Source: Epiperipatus broadwayi
Lineage: Eukaryota > Onychophora > Udeonychophora > Euonychophora > Peripatidae
DNA length: 64,000 nucleotides
NCBI GenBank assembly: GCA_028023455.1
Contig: JAQFVV010000027.1
Coordinates: 5,453,845-5,517,844 of the forward strand
Direction of reading: 5' to 3'
Each line of letters opens with the position of its first letter. The first letter of the stretch is position 1. The notes beneath the pieces were generated by a model. That model did not search any database and was not told where the DNA came from. It worked only from the letters and a program-made list of their open reading frames with translations. Positions 36,764-48,799 of the stretch are shown here, one piece after another. A program made the translations under genes and the position numbers.

Positions 36764-37919
36764 GGCGAAGGTAAGTTTTGTTTAAGCAAAAAATATCACA
36801 TGACAAAAAACAGAGTAATTACATATTGAAAACAAAACTGTGTAATATAGGGCAAAATTATCTTTCCATCTTGAAAACTGGCCATAGGAAAAACATACAT
36901 ATTTCAATAAGATATGGTATGTGTATGTTTGTGTATAAATCAGATTAATCAAGCATAAAACACATTTATGATCGTTTGTGTAAATTTTTATGTAAGCTGC
37001 ATGTAAACTTTTTTTTTGATTATAGCATTTATTATATTGTGAAAATAAAGCTTAATGAAATGGCTTCAAGCGTTTCTTTAACTCTTTAGTTGTTCATATT
37101 TTTTTTTTAAGAATTCCTAGCAGCAGATTGAAATATGTAATAAGGTTTATAAAGAAAAATCTCTTATTGGACAATTACCGCACTGCTAATAAAAATATCG
37201 AACTAAAAAAATTAGAATTGGTTTAACTTGATTTGTAACGCCCAAAAAAATTATTGTTTATACTATTTAAAGTTAATGAAATTTTATTTAAAATACTTAC
37301 AATTTTAAAAAAAATAATGATAAAAATAAATCTTAAACAAATATGAATATATTTTCATTCAGCCAATTAGAAGTTAAAACAGATTGGCCGCCTTCTAGTA
37401 AAAATTTCCAAATAAAATCTGAATCTAATCATATTATTCTTTTAAAAAATAAATATTATACCAATATTTTATGAGAAATAATTATAAATATGTAAACAAG
37501 CTTTGGAAGATATATGTTTTCATGTTTGAAATCTAACAAAAGAATATGTTCAAAGCTCCTAAGAGCATTCTCTTACAGAGAGAACTAGAAACTAGCAATC
37601 AGAATCAATTCATTTATAAAATACTGACATTTTGAACATTTTTTTAAAATTAATAAATCAATATTACTTTAGTATCAAGCTTTTATCTTCAAATGAATAT
37701 AAACCTCACAAAATGGCATTGCCTCAAGAAAATAATTTAAAACCAAAGCACAACAACGCCATCATATACTCAGAAATCTTTTTGTTGGGGTCAATTAAAA
37801 ATTAAATCTGTATCATAATTTCTATAACAATAGAAGTTATTTTTGATCAAATGTTTTGATAGGTTTCTTACATAATTTAATAACTGAAATACAGGCTTAT
37901 TATATACCTGTATCAATAT

Positions 37920-38122
37920 ATGTAATACATAGAGTATATGAGCACAGACTTTCATACGACCCATGACTCTCCAATCTATCTCATAACACTGATACACTAA
38001 AACATATATGTGTCAAAAATATAAATAATCACAACACATGTGTTCGAGTGTATCAGTGTTATGAGATAGAGTGGAGAGTGACGGGTCGTATGAAAGTCTG
38101 CTCATATACCCTATGTATTACA
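37920..38122. mobile_element. Foldback element
   Basis: Arms of about 80 bp: agcacagactttcatacgac with gtcgtatgaaagtctgctc, and tctatctcataacactgata with tatcagtgttatgagatagag. The loop is near 38010-38030. A shadow frame on the minus strand (37791-37997) is a by-product. Confidence 0.75.
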
Positions 38123-38658
38123 TAATTTAAGTAATCTGGATTTAAATAAGTATAAATTGCAGTATTACATACTGAATGTTGAATTTATTTGAAGAATGTT
38201 ACAAATATGCAAAATATTAACAATGTTATGTTATCATTTAAACAAATCTAAGTGAAATTTTGATTGATTTCTTTAACCAAATGTAAAGTGAACAGTATTT
38301 TCCCAATTTTTTGAAACTTAAATATAAAAATATCGGAAGGTTATTATTCTTATATAGCTAAAATATTATTAATCTGATTTCAAGGCTTTTTCGTATTTGT
38401 GATTTTTTTATTTATTTCAAAAATATATCTTTTACCTTCTCATTCAAACTCCACAATTGAATCGTATTAATTTATAAGTATCTGTCTTTTTTCTTTAATT
38501 TTGTTTACAAATGTGCATACAGACTAATTTACTTATTATAAAAGATTAAAGATCACTTATGAAATTTTGTTTTGGTAGTAGAACTTTTTGAAAAATAGCT
38601 ATTCGAAATAATGGTATTCTATCTATTCATATGGAGAATAGGTTACTTAATTTTCAAA

Positions 38659-39175
38659 TTGATTACTCTGGTTGGCACAGGATGGCACTACTGTATGGAG
38701 AGTTTTGCCAGTTAATAACAGTTATGTGCCAGCATAAGAGATGGTGATCATGTGATGTTTAGTGAATTAACACCAATCCTGCCTAATAGGATAGTGGTGG
38801 CTATGGTTGTTAAAAAGCCAAAGACACCAAAATGTATGGGTGCTGAACTGAGTTCAGACCCTTATGAATATTTAAGCTATTGAGCTTAGATTGAAAATAC
38901 TATTGTGTTTTCAATTTCATTCTCATAGTTTTGTAGTTAAGTAGAGATAAAAGGTGGCTGCCGGATAGTTGCATTAGATCCAAGGATCTAGGTGCAATGC
39001 TCTCAGATCCAAGGCTTCTCACTGATGAAGGCCACAAGCCAGAAACTAGTCTGGGTATATTGGATGAATAGGCACTAGATGGGGATTTTATGCACAAGCC
39101 TTCTGGCATCCATTGATTACTCTGGTTGGCACAGGGTGGCACTACTATATGGAGAGTTTTGCCTGTTTAATAACT
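38659..39175 (+). mobile_element. 450-bp repeat family: one full monomer plus start of the next
   Basis: A block of about 60 bases beginning ttgattactctggttggcac occurs at 38659 and again at 39113, 454 bases apart, with the element body between them. This is what a tandem partial dimer looks like. The body includes aagccaaagacaccaaaatg, a stretch starting gattgaaaatactattgtg, ttgcattagatcc, and the hammerhead-like core at 39007-39065. No protein is encoded. The organisation, with one ribozyme-like core per monomer in tandem, resembles retrozymes. Confidence 0.7.
39007..39065 (+). ncRNA. Hammerhead-like motif in the 450-bp repeat
   Basis: CTGATGA is at 39022-39028. Helix II pairs GGC (39030-39032) with GCC (39038-39040), flanked by an A-A mismatch where hammerheads normally have a G-C pair. 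GAAA is at 39042-39045, then palindrome ACTAGT as helix III, and GTC ending at 39051. Helix I pairs ctca (39018-39021) with tggg (39052-39055; one wobble), then an internal loop, then atccaa (39007-39012) with ttggat (39060-39065). The architecture matches the motif at 32636, but the A-A mismatch makes activity doubtful. Confidence 0.6.
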
Positions 39176-39384
39176 TATTAATATTGTAATTGCAACTGAT
39201 TTGGAGTCAAAATCTGAATATTTAACAATACGATCACTTACTATAAATTAATCTATTTCCATCTAATTCAAAATGCATTAATCTATTATATTGTAATGTT
39301 AAACCAAATAAAAGTTTATTGAAAATCAAATATTCCTAATACTGTAATGTTAATTGTTAATTAAACTCAGTTTAATATTCAGTA

Positions 39385-39740
39385 TGTAATTTAAACAGAA
39401 GGGATTTACATCCTAAGCACATGCGCTTTAATGTTGTTATAATAGCTCAACAATGTCTTGTCGACTATTGAGGATACTCTCAAACCAACGCGTTAAGACA
39501 GACTTGAAAAGATAAGAGCTGCCATGCTCACACTCTCAAACTAAGATGCTTTAAATTGGCCTATACAAATAAATTTAAGTTCAAGAGATAAGGCAGCTGC
39601 TCTTATCTTTTCAAAAATCTCTCTTGTGCTTTGGTTTGAGAATATCATCAGTAGTCAACAAGACATTGTTAAGCTATTATTACAACATTACAGCGCATGT
39701 GCTTAGAGCATACATTCCTTCTGTTTAAATTAAAATCAGT
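39385..39740. mobile_element. Foldback element, about 350 bp
   Basis: Arms pair aagcacatgcgctttaatgt with acattacagcgcatgtgctt and gaaaagataagagctgc with gcagctgctcttatcttttc. Ends are approximate. Confidence 0.7.
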
Positions 39741-39794
39741 TTATATTTCAAATATGAAGTTACATATATTAGAAAATCACAAAACATTGATTTT

Positions 39795-40290
39795 TTTTAA
39801 AGGAAATGGTGATCATGTGATATAGAGTGAGTTAATAGCAATTCTTCCTAATGAATGATGGTAACTATGGTTATTAAAGAACCAAAGACACCAAAATGTA
39901 TAGATGCTGAACTGGGTACAGATCTATATGACTATACAAGAGAATGAACTTGGATTGAAAACATTATGGTTTCATTTTGCACTCATAACTTTATAGTTAA
40001 CTAAAAATGTAAATGGTGGCTGCTAGAGAGTTGCATTAAATTCTAAGATCTAGGTGTAATGCTCCCAAATCCAAGGTTCATCAATGATGAAAGCCACAAA
40101 ATAGAAACTAGTTAGGGTATATAGGATGAATAAAATACTAGATAGCGATTTTATGCACAAATCTTGCATTTATTGATTACTCTGACTTGCACTGAGTGAT
40201 ACTTCTGTATGGAGAGTTTTGCCTCTGTTTTAACAGCTTGTTGTAAGCATAGGAAATGGAAATTATGTGATGTTTAATGGTTTAAAACAT
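39795..40290 (+). mobile_element. 450-bp repeat family, copy 3
   Basis: Starts ggaaatggtgatcatgtgat and follows the block order of the 38659 copy: accaaagacaccaaaatgta, gaactgggtacagatctata, ttggattgaaaac, ttgcattaaattctaagatc, the hammerhead-like core near 40085-40115 (here ATGATGA and a lost helix II), and the end block actctgacttgcactgagtg. The next-unit start (ttgttgtaagcataggaaatgg) follows at about 40240. Confidence 0.65.
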
Positions 40291-40952
40291 TGATTACAAG
40301 ACGTGTTTAAGCAAAACATTAAGATCTTATATCATGATGGAATGAATAATACAATACATATTGAGATGTGCTGCACAGAAAGTTCTTACAATTTTTATTA
40401 CTATATACTTCAATCAAAAATTCAATTGAAATCACAAATTTATTTTCTTCAATTACACATATCGGAAGAAAATTTTGATATGTTTTTCATTTTTATTTTG
40501 ATCTCATTTGTTTATTTAAGAAAAAGTTTGTTTTTAAATGCTTTTATTTAACTTAGAAATTCTGTTTGTTTGTTTGGGTCAAGTCTTGTAAACAATTTTT
40601 AACATACTTTTAAATGGATTTTTTCCAAATTTTATACACGTTAGATATTTTAAATCGTGTTGTTACTGATTCAATAAGATTTCAGTGATATATAACAGAT
40701 GGCAGTATATTTTTTAAAAGTATGTTTCCGTTGAATTTCATGACTAATTCACAGTTAATTAAAATACGAAAAAAAATGATGAATGAAATCTTAATTTCTC
40801 TTGATTGTTTAATTAATTTTTTTTTTTTAAAAAAAAAAAAAGCTGTCTTCATAAATAAAATTGTTTTACAAATGATTTTTAATACACATTATTTTTGGCA
40901 ACATTGTTTAGAAAATATCCAAATGCTAAAAAATAAACAATAATATATATAA

Positions 40953-41248
40953 AAGTTTTATAAAAAACATTTTTATTTAATTTGATCAATAATCAAAAAA
41001 CATATTTTTTCCAATCACAATTTTGGTTATCATATTTAACTTGAAATAAAAGTGTGGGATGTCTAGAAATTAATTAATTCAGTCACTAACATAATCATTT
41101 AATTAATTAATTTATAGAATCCATGCACTTTTATTTCAAATTAAATATAACAATCAAAATTGTGATTGAAGAAAAGTAATATTTTTTGGTTTTTAGTGCA
41201 CTATTACTACCAATTTAAATTAAAGTCCTTTTTTTTTTATAAAACATA
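40953..41248. mobile_element. Foldback element, same family as 61823-62158
   Basis: Arms include aatcacaattttggttatca and its inverse tgtaacaatcaaaattgtga-like sequence, and acttgaaataaaagtg with cacttttatttcaaat. The copy at 61823 shares acgattttggttgtcatatg and the flanking tttttggtttttagt block. Confidence 0.65.
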
Positions 41249-41250
41249 TG

Positions 41251-41549
41251 GTACTGAAACATTTGATCATCCATCCCGCTTGATGGCGTTGTTCTGCAAC
41301 AAAACACATCGATATAACATTACCGGGCAGTTACATTTTTTTTAATATTTCAACAAATCAACAATACACAGACGATTTTTTGAAAATAACATTACTTTAT
41401 TATTATTATTTTTTTTACTAATTGAACATATTTGAAAAGAATAACAATATTTTTTTTCCCCTTGTAAAAAATGTTTTTTTTATATTTTGACCTGGTTATG
41501 GCTAGCAACAACGCCATCAAGCGGGATGGATGGTCAAATGTTTCAGTAT
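41251..41549. mobile_element. Foldback element with 42-bp near-perfect arms
   Basis: tactgaaacatttgatcatc and catcccgcttgatggcgttg on the left pair with caacgccatcaagcgggatg and gatggtcaaatgtttcagta on the right. The middle 200 bases are AT-rich. Confidence 0.8.
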
Positions 41550-42787
41550 CATTTTTTTCTAATTATAGTACACAGAAATTGACTGATTATAAGATCAGAG
41601 GTTATTGTGTACTAATAAAAATGAATTATACGAATTAAATCATTATCAAAAGAATTGGAAAACACATTGTTTATTCAAAAGTAAGCAGATTATCAGCAAG
41701 CAGTTTATTGTCTAAAAGCGAAAGACCAAATCTAGCAGAGCACCTCAGCTACACAAAGCACCATATTGCTGGGGTGTTCCTGGTCTCAAGAACAACAAAT
41801 CAAATCAATTCTTATGCAAGGACTTTCTCTAAAGGTTTCAGAACTGTCCCTGGATATCAGTTTCCAAATTTTACACATTGTGATATCTCAATTAGTTCAA
41901 ATATTTCTCCAAAGATTTCTTAATTCTACAGGTCATTACTTATGGAACCTTTTAGTTTCATTTAGATGTCTTAATTGAAAGAATGGAAAGACAGAAAGAA
42001 ATAGCATTTTTTTAAGGAAAATGAATAATTTATGAGTACAAGAAACAGTTTTAGACTTTAAATTTATATTTAAATAATGAAACATTTGCAAATAATTTAT
42101 TCTTTACTAAAACTTTATTATTAATAGTGGCAATATTTCTTTGTAAATTAATAATTATGAGTATATAATAATTTCGATGGGTGACCAAGTGGGCCATTGA
42201 GCCTATGATTGAGCTTTTCTTTTAAAAACAAATTATGCTTAACGTATTGTTCAATGCTCTTCCTATTAATAATAGTCAATTAACTTAATAACTGGATTGA
42301 TGTGACAGAGGTATTGAAATTAGAATGATATAAAGATATTAAAATCATTTCAAATTATCAGTCATTTCAATAAGCCTTCTATCTTTCCCTTTTAGATGGT
42401 TGAATCAATTTGGACTTTTGGAGTTTGGACATAGTCATCCACATAATAGTGGTATGAATGATATTCAACATGTGTTCTTACCTTCTTTTTTTTATTCTAT
42501 GTTCAGCAACGTTTAACAGGTTATATCAGTATTTCTGTTATTATCCCAAATTGAACTTTAACTGAAGAGGATATTCAATTAAATTTTTATTTAGTAACAA
42601 AAAAAAAGAGGAAGTTCTGTTGATTGTAGTTATTCATAAAGTAATAAAAATACTTATTATTTTTCATAAATTAATGTCTCATCTATGGTTGACGAGTAAT
42701 AATTTATAATTTATTATGAAGTATTACACTCTTCCTTTCATCCTATATCTTTTTTTATGCATTGATAAAATTATAATTAAATACACC
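41550..42787. other. Intronic DNA, nothing recognised
   Basis: Two overlapping small frames at 41708-41978 read as plausible short peptides, but no splice sites or family resemblance support them. Confidence 0.35.
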
Positions 42788-42976
42788 TTTTTTCTTATGA
42801 CTATAAGATTGCATTTTATTTGACTTGATTAATCTGACAGTTTTGACCGACCAGCGGACTTTCTCTGAGCTTCTAATCTGGATAGGAAAAAGTTCTGAGG
42901 AAGGCTGCTGGTTAGTTGAAATTATCAGACTGATCAAGTTAAATAAAACAAGAATTTTATAGTGATAAGAAGAAAG
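42788..42976. mobile_element. Foldback element with hammerhead-like core
   Basis: Arms pair ttttatttgacttgattaat with the inverse of the region ending tgatcaagttaaataaaac. The right arm carries ctgaggaaggctgctggttagttgaaa, the same core as at 34955 and 44502. The right end is 45 bases before MINDY4 exon 3. Confidence 0.6.
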
Positions 42977-43020
42977 ATGGATTTATTTATTATTAATCAT
43001 TTATTATTTGATTATTCTAG

Positions 43021-43323
43021 GAAAGTGAACATCCATACTCTGCTATGATTGAAGTCTTAACAAAATTTTTTTTGGACAAAAATCATGGTAATCAAACTTT
43101 AATTCAACCAAAAATGGTCAGTTCGTCTATTCAGCACCCCGAAGATTCACCATTCATGGTCAACCGTTATGTCCAAGTGCCTTCTGAAAGTGAAGTAGCC
43201 ACACCTGGAGGAGAACTGCTACCTTCTTTGCCCAGCAATCCCATACCCAAAGAAGAGAAGCCAAAACTAGGCAATCCCATACCCAAAGAAGAGAAACCAA
43301 AACTACAAGGATCACCTAAAGTG
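43021..43323 (+). CDS. MINDY4: MINDY4 exon 3
   Basis: 101 codons in phase 0, acceptor attattctag at 43020, donor GTG|GTAAGC at 43324. It starts ESEHPYSAMIEVLTKFFLDK, which continues the exon 2 alignment to vertebrate MINDY4 (a KENPLK..LELITRYFLDHFGN-like segment from memory). The remainder is Pro/Glu/Lys-rich and probably disordered. It contains a 36-nt in-frame tandem duplication at 43237-43308 giving NPIPKEEKPKLG twice with almost identical codons. The donor is a strong consensus. Confidence 0.88.
43237..43308 (+). repeat. 36-nt in-frame duplication in MINDY4 exon 3
   Basis: The unit beginning aatcccatacccaaagaaga repeats at 43273 with only one or two base differences, adding twelve residues to a Pro/Lys-rich linker. 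It looks recent. Confidence 0.85.
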
Positions 43324-44346
43324 GTAAGCATTTAAAGCATTAAAACAAGCAAGTTGTAAATTTAAAGATTTCAGATAAATAGTTTAAATTGAATATTAAA
43401 AAAGGTAAAATCTTTAGGATCCATGAGTATATTAATTACCCATTGTGTAAATAAATGTCTTTACAACATTGATCCAAAATAATATTAAATCTCAAATTGT
43501 AGCTTGGCAAAATATCATTATAATGTTTTTTACTAAATATTGTGCTGCTAAATGGTGATACTACTGTTGCCTGACCTTTTTTTTTGTTTCATTTTTATTG
43601 GCAGATATCCACAGACCACTTGATACAACCCTTGGTGATTTTTTTTTGAACATCATCAATGTCCTTTTAAGCACCAGCTGATGATTCTTGATCAAAGAAT
43701 TGCAGATGTATTTGAAATCAGCCATATCGAGCATAGAAAGAATTACCTATTAGTTGAAGATGTGACCAATGATGTCTATGTTTAACTTCAAACACTAACA
43801 GATAAAAATTTTGACACGTGCTCTGTATATTTGTACACCAACTAACTTCCCAATAAATTTGCTGTCACTGATCAAAGTTGTAAACATAAATTTGGGGAAT
43901 GTTGTAATATAATAATAAATATATTTTTAAGTAGAAGGGTTTGCCAAAAAAAGGCTTAATATTAACTGAAAGGAGATTTGTTAATTCCTCTTTGAAGTCT
44001 TAAAAGAACCAAGCGTAACATTCTAAATATCCATTCCATATGTTCTTATCATTGTGGCCGTTGTTACAATGTAATTATTCATGTGGTAAACGAATACAAA
44101 TAAGTGCTGAGCAACACATATCAGCTAATGTGGTGAACTGAATAATCTTTAATTCTAAATTTATGATCAAGAAACATCATGATCTGCTTTCTCACATACT
44201 AATAGTTCTTAATGGAGATCATTGAATCGTATATTCTTCAAGGCAGAGGGAAAATGTATATGTGGTTGCCATTGTTTTCTATATTTGCAATCATGACAAA
44301 TAAAAATAAATCATGGAATCTATAAAATTATCAGTTCCGAGGTAGT

Positions 44347-44610
44347 AATATAATAAACCATATACACCTTCAATGACACTTTACAATGCAGTTTAACATA
44401 TGATTTATTCTATTTCCTTACAATTTCAACTTTCCAGCAGTTCCAGCAGTGATCATCAGAGCTTTAAACCTCAGTACCCTGAAAGAAAGAGTACTGAGGT
44501 TAAGCTCTGATGATGACTGCTGGACAGTTGAAATTGTAAGGAAATAGAATAAATCATATGTTAAACTGCATTGTAAAGTGTCATTGAAGGTGTATATGGT
44601 GTATTATATT
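44347..44610. mobile_element. Foldback element with hammerhead-like core, 125-bp arms
   Basis: Nearly perfect arms run from taaaccatatacaccttcaa to its inverse ttgaaggtgtatatggtgta. Near the centre the right arm has ctgatgatgactgctggacagttgaaat and the left arm its inverse. gactg/cagtt can pair as helix II between CTGATGA(T) and GAAA. Confidence 0.75.
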
Positions 44611-45294
44611 GTATATAATTCAGCAATGCAAATAAGAAGAAGTGGAAGGAAATTTTAATACTTCTGAGGCAGTATCTGGTGGCTGAAGACCAATGCTAAG
44701 AATCATCAGATTACTGATCTAAATTACTATTTGATGACAATCTATCTATTCATAACTGTAGATTACTTTCAACTGAAGGAAGGTTACATGAATAGAGAGA
44801 AGTATCTTATATTAAATGGAACATAGTCAAACTTTGTGGAGTTAAAAGAAAAGTTGGACGGCCAATTGATTTGAAAAGAATAATGTACTTCACTATAAAA
44901 GCACAAATATTGGAAACTAATTGGAATAAAATTCATTATGAATAAGAAAGACACATTACAGTCATTGATATTAGATGAAATAGTATGGGAATATTAGTTA
45001 TTCAACTTTATAGAAGGTAACAAATGCAGATAATTAACATTTATAGCCTAATAAATACTTATTTATTTAGCTGCACAAAATGGTACATTTTAACTTGTCA
45101 TAACATCTTGAGGATAGCTATACAATTTTTTTTCTTTAATAAATATTACATCGAAGAATATTACAAATTAAGTGAAAGAGTTTCTTTTATTCTGTTTATG
45201 ATATATTTCTATTAAAGATTCTTAAAATTTTTGGACGTACTTTCCACTGAATATATGTTTATGTACTACAAATTTCCAAAAAATGTTACTATAA

Positions 45295-45620
45295 CATCAC
45301 ATGATCATCATTTTCTATGCTTACACAAGCTGTTAAAACAGTAGCAAACCCTATACAGTAGTGTTACCCAGTGAAAGCCTAGTAATCAACGGTTTTGGTA
45401 GCAGCTGGAGGATTGCATTAGATCCTAAGATCTGGATGCAGTGCTGTCAGATCCATGGCTCTTCAGTGATGAAAGCCACAAGCTAGAAACTAATCTGGAG
45501 GATATTGGATGAGTAGGTACTAAATGGGGATTTTATGCATAAACCTTCCAGCGTCCTTTGATTACTATAGTTTCTATTGGGTGGCACTACTGTATGACGA
45601 GTTTGCTAATATTTTAGAAT
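45295..45620 (+). mobile_element. 450-bp repeat family, copy 4 (with inverted left part)
   Basis: The right part (45394-45620) follows the family order from ttgcattagatcctaagatc to ggtggcactactgtatg. The left part (45295-45393) is the inverse of the end/start junction of the family (aagctgttaaaacag, ctatacagtagtgttac), so the copy is a partial foldback. The hammerhead-like core is at 45451-45510: here helix II is AGC with GCT, against GGC with GCC in the 39007 copy. Confidence 0.65.
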
Positions 45621-46272
45621 ATTACTGTGACATTGCTTGTGATTTACATTGATTTTTTAAAAAATTTTCTTAGTATATATTGTTAGTAAGCCAGTGATTT
45701 TTATTTAACTCTTGCTGATGTAACATATTCACAGATTTTCTACAGTATTCTCTACTGTAGTGCCATCTAGTGTAAGCTTGAGTAATTGTATTGTTTGAAC
45801 TTCCTGATACTCTGTTATTATTAATGTAATACTGATAAGAAGCAAAGCTGTAGGCTCAAGTCTTCTCTTAGTAGTTACTTCTTTCCACATCTGTTTCTTT
45901 GTTTTTTTTCCTACAGATTTTGTAGCAGTAATTAACTTAACGTAGAATTCAACTAAGGGTTTTAGATAATATTGAATAGTAACTCTGGTTTATTTTAGCC
46001 AGCCAAGTAGTTTAGCAATTTTTACTTCCAACGTTTTGTTGTTTATCTTTAAGAAATGAAATATAATATAAATCTTTATTATATAATAATAACAACTTGT
46101 AAATACATCACAGAAAAATTATATATATAAAAGCCTTTTTCGGTAATTCTCAATTTTTTTTACCCTTCTCAATATGATACCTCGTACTAATACTAACACG
46201 TATATTACGTATATAGCGACATCTATTGACATTTCCTATAATTCACATTTTTATCATTTTATTTATTTCCCC
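45621..46272. other. Intronic DNA and probable 3' untranslated end of the Penelope-like fragment
   Basis: At 45743-45793 ctactgtagtgccatctagtg resembles the end of a dispersed repeat. From about 46060 the sequence may be the 3' non-coding part of the minus-strand Penelope-like element; it has no frame. Confidence 0.35.
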
Positions 46273-46965
46273 TTATATTACTTTCCATTCTTTATCCATT
46301 ACCCAATCATTCATTAAATCAATTGACTTTTTGTAAATGTTCATACATGTATTTATATTATATTTTATATAATTTGTTTCATATATTTTCCTTCTATTCA
46401 TTTCCTTTATATAATTTAATGGTCTTATGTTTTTAATACAATCTATTTTATGTCCAGATTTTAAATAATGAACATATAATGCTGATCTATCATCCCTCCT
46501 TTCAATAGCACTATTATGTTCTTTTGCCCTTTGTTCTAATTGTTTTGATGTTTGTCCATAGTAAACCATTTTACATATCCCTTTAGTATATTACACGACG
46601 CTCTTCCCTTTTATATATTTCATATCATCTTTAATCTTATAATTTCCTATTAATATATCTAAATTTTTACTATTAGACCATCCTATTTTTATATTTTTAT
46701 TCATATAATTTTTATTTTTAGTTAATATATCATAAATTTTAGGTGTATATGCAATTTTAATCCATTTTATATTATTTAATATTTTATTCCCTCTAATATT
46801 ATTTTTATTATCATATAATATATTCGTAATATTTCTAGGATTATATCCATAGCTAGAATATAATTTAATAAATTGTTCTTTTTGTACTTCAGCGGTTTTT
46901 TTATCTGTGTAAGACAAAATATGTTGATTTTTAAAAATATTTATATATATATATGTCATACCTCA
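46273..46965 (-). pseudogene. Penelope-like element, C-terminal part with GIY-YIG endonuclease
   Basis: Two minus-strand frames in the same phase (46959-46591 and 46569-46273) are separated by an in-frame TAA near 46604. The first reads LYSSYGYNPRNITNIL... and KWIKIAYTPKIYDILTKN, typical of the segment after the Penelope RT domain. The second starts KMVYYGQTSKQLEQRAKEHN, a GIY-YIG-type nuclease motif (VYYGQT, R..EH), and continues HYLKSGHKID to EWKVI. The RT domain itself is missing: the element is truncated on its 5' side (right end at about 46965). It is non-functional, but Penelope-like elements are known carriers of hammerhead ribozymes, which fits the neighbouring motifs. Confidence 0.8.
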
Positions 46966-48799
46966 CCTTGCCTTCCAATAATGAACTAGTCCCGATTCTA
47001 TCTTATCTACATCGAATTGAGCATTCATTGCTGCAAACCAATACATATACAAAGAGATAACACATAGCCAATGACAAAAATAGGCCAATAAGCAGTGATG
47101 TTACTGGAATCCGAATATTTCTATTAAGGATGGGAATCTAGCAATAAATAGTCAGTCTTTTTGAACGTAATGTCAGAAAGAACTATACTTTCTCCAAAGA
47201 ATTACTGTCAAACCTGAAAGACAGAATACACATTCTCCATACAATAGCTATCATTGTTAAATGGTTGATGTAGTGAGACAAGTTTATATTCAGAACAGAA
47301 AGCTTCTAGAAACAAATATTGACACAAGATAAGCTGTCATAGTACAACTAGAAGTGTCACTGTACCTATTAACTTGCAGGCTGCCAAGAGGCAGTTGGAA
47401 GTGATAGGAATTTTATAAGGATACATGAATTTCTTCCACAGTTCACTCTAGAATTAGGAGATATACTTTGCCAAACGGTATCAGGCGAAGTATGGCCATT
47501 GTAAAATATATTGTAATTACGAGTGTATGTTTGTATTCATGTTTCACTAATAAATATATATTATAAAATATATTTACACATGTTTGTATTTATATATATA
47601 ACCAAATATAAACATAATACTTCGTTAATTAGTATCGTTTCATCTTAGTATTGCTATAATTGCCAAATTCCCTCATAGTTTAGTACAGTGAGTCTAATGT
47701 AAACAGATTCATTCCAGTTTTGGCACTTCTAGCGCTCAAATATCTTATGAACGCCTAAGTAATAACACCGTTCGATCATTCATTTTATTTCTATTGGCAA
47801 ATTAGTGATGCCCATTATTTTGTTTTCAGTAATTGAGCTCATATACTCAAAAAATGTGATTACAATAGTTATCAAGTGCACTTTTTAAAAAAATACTAAA
47901 AAGTATATAGATGAAAAATATATATTCATCAAATGTTCTTTATAACACATACATGCAGTAAATATTAAAAACTACACGCGCCATTCCCTGTATTTTTTAA
48001 ACTTCTAAACATTACCAATTGGTAAAAAATTAATCAATCATTCAATAGGGTTTAGCAATTTAAAAATACAGTAAATAGTGAAGTTTTAATATTGCTTCAA
48101 GAAATGACATATTTACTTTACCAGTAAGTTGATTATCCAAGCAATAAATATTATATCGAATACAGATAGGTATTTCATTCATGTAATTATTCAGAAGCAA
48201 AAATATTGGTCAATTTTACAACAATTAAGTCAGATCTTACTAAGAAAACATACTCTGTAAAGTACGCTTACTTTTTCAATGAGTAATCTATTTAAGAATC
48301 CTTTTACTTTGTGTTCAGCCTTTCTTACTACTGATTCAACTGTTTATAAGATTCACAATTAAACCAATCACACCTTACCTTGAAAATGGGAAGGCGGTTC
48401 AAAATTAAAGAACGTAAGGAGATTCAGTTTTAGTATTCATTTCAAGCCCCACTGACTGCCCAAAAGGGTTCTTTTTCAGATTTTGTATATTTTTTTTGTC
48501 AGCATCTGCAAATTAATTTGCATCCTTTTTTATAAATCAGACTTCCATGATGATTAATTTGAGATGGGGATATTAACCTGAGAGTTGAAAGAGTTACCCC
48601 AAAAGACCAGCAACCAGCTTGTTTTTTTAGATGTGATTTAATTCATTGTGATTCTTAATGTATTTATTTTTTACAGAAAAGTATTCATTTTTAATACATT
48701 AACTAAGTCAGCAGCTGTTTCGTTATGTGATGTAAAATGGCTTATCTTTAATAATCTTCAATTATTTTTCCAGTCTGATGCTTTTTTTCTTTCTCTTCC
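46966..48799. other. Intronic DNA
   Basis: Apart from a SINE copy at 47690-47800, nothing is recognised. No frame over 60 codons lies in the stretch. Confidence 0.4.
47690..47800 (+). mobile_element. SINE-like copy
   Basis: The body ttttggcacttctagcgctcaaat...aacgcctaagtaataacaccgttcgatcattc matches the dispersed family seen at 22740 and 61075. The tRNA-like head is weak here (gtttagtacagtgagtc). Confidence 0.5.

Larger units (their letters stand above)
36534..43020 (+). other. MINDY4 intron 2 (6.5 kb)
   Basis: It begins GTAAGG and ends attattctag. It contains at least six foldback elements and two copies of the 450-bp family, listed separately. No further exon was recognised. Confidence 0.75.

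Noticed and set aside
38900-39142. Minus-strand frame of 80 codons
   Set aside because: It lies within a non-coding 450-bp repeat and is not open in the other copies.
41708-41978. Two overlapping frames that could be a MINDY4 exon
   Set aside because: No suitable acceptor/donor pair keeps the phase, and neither resembles the family.
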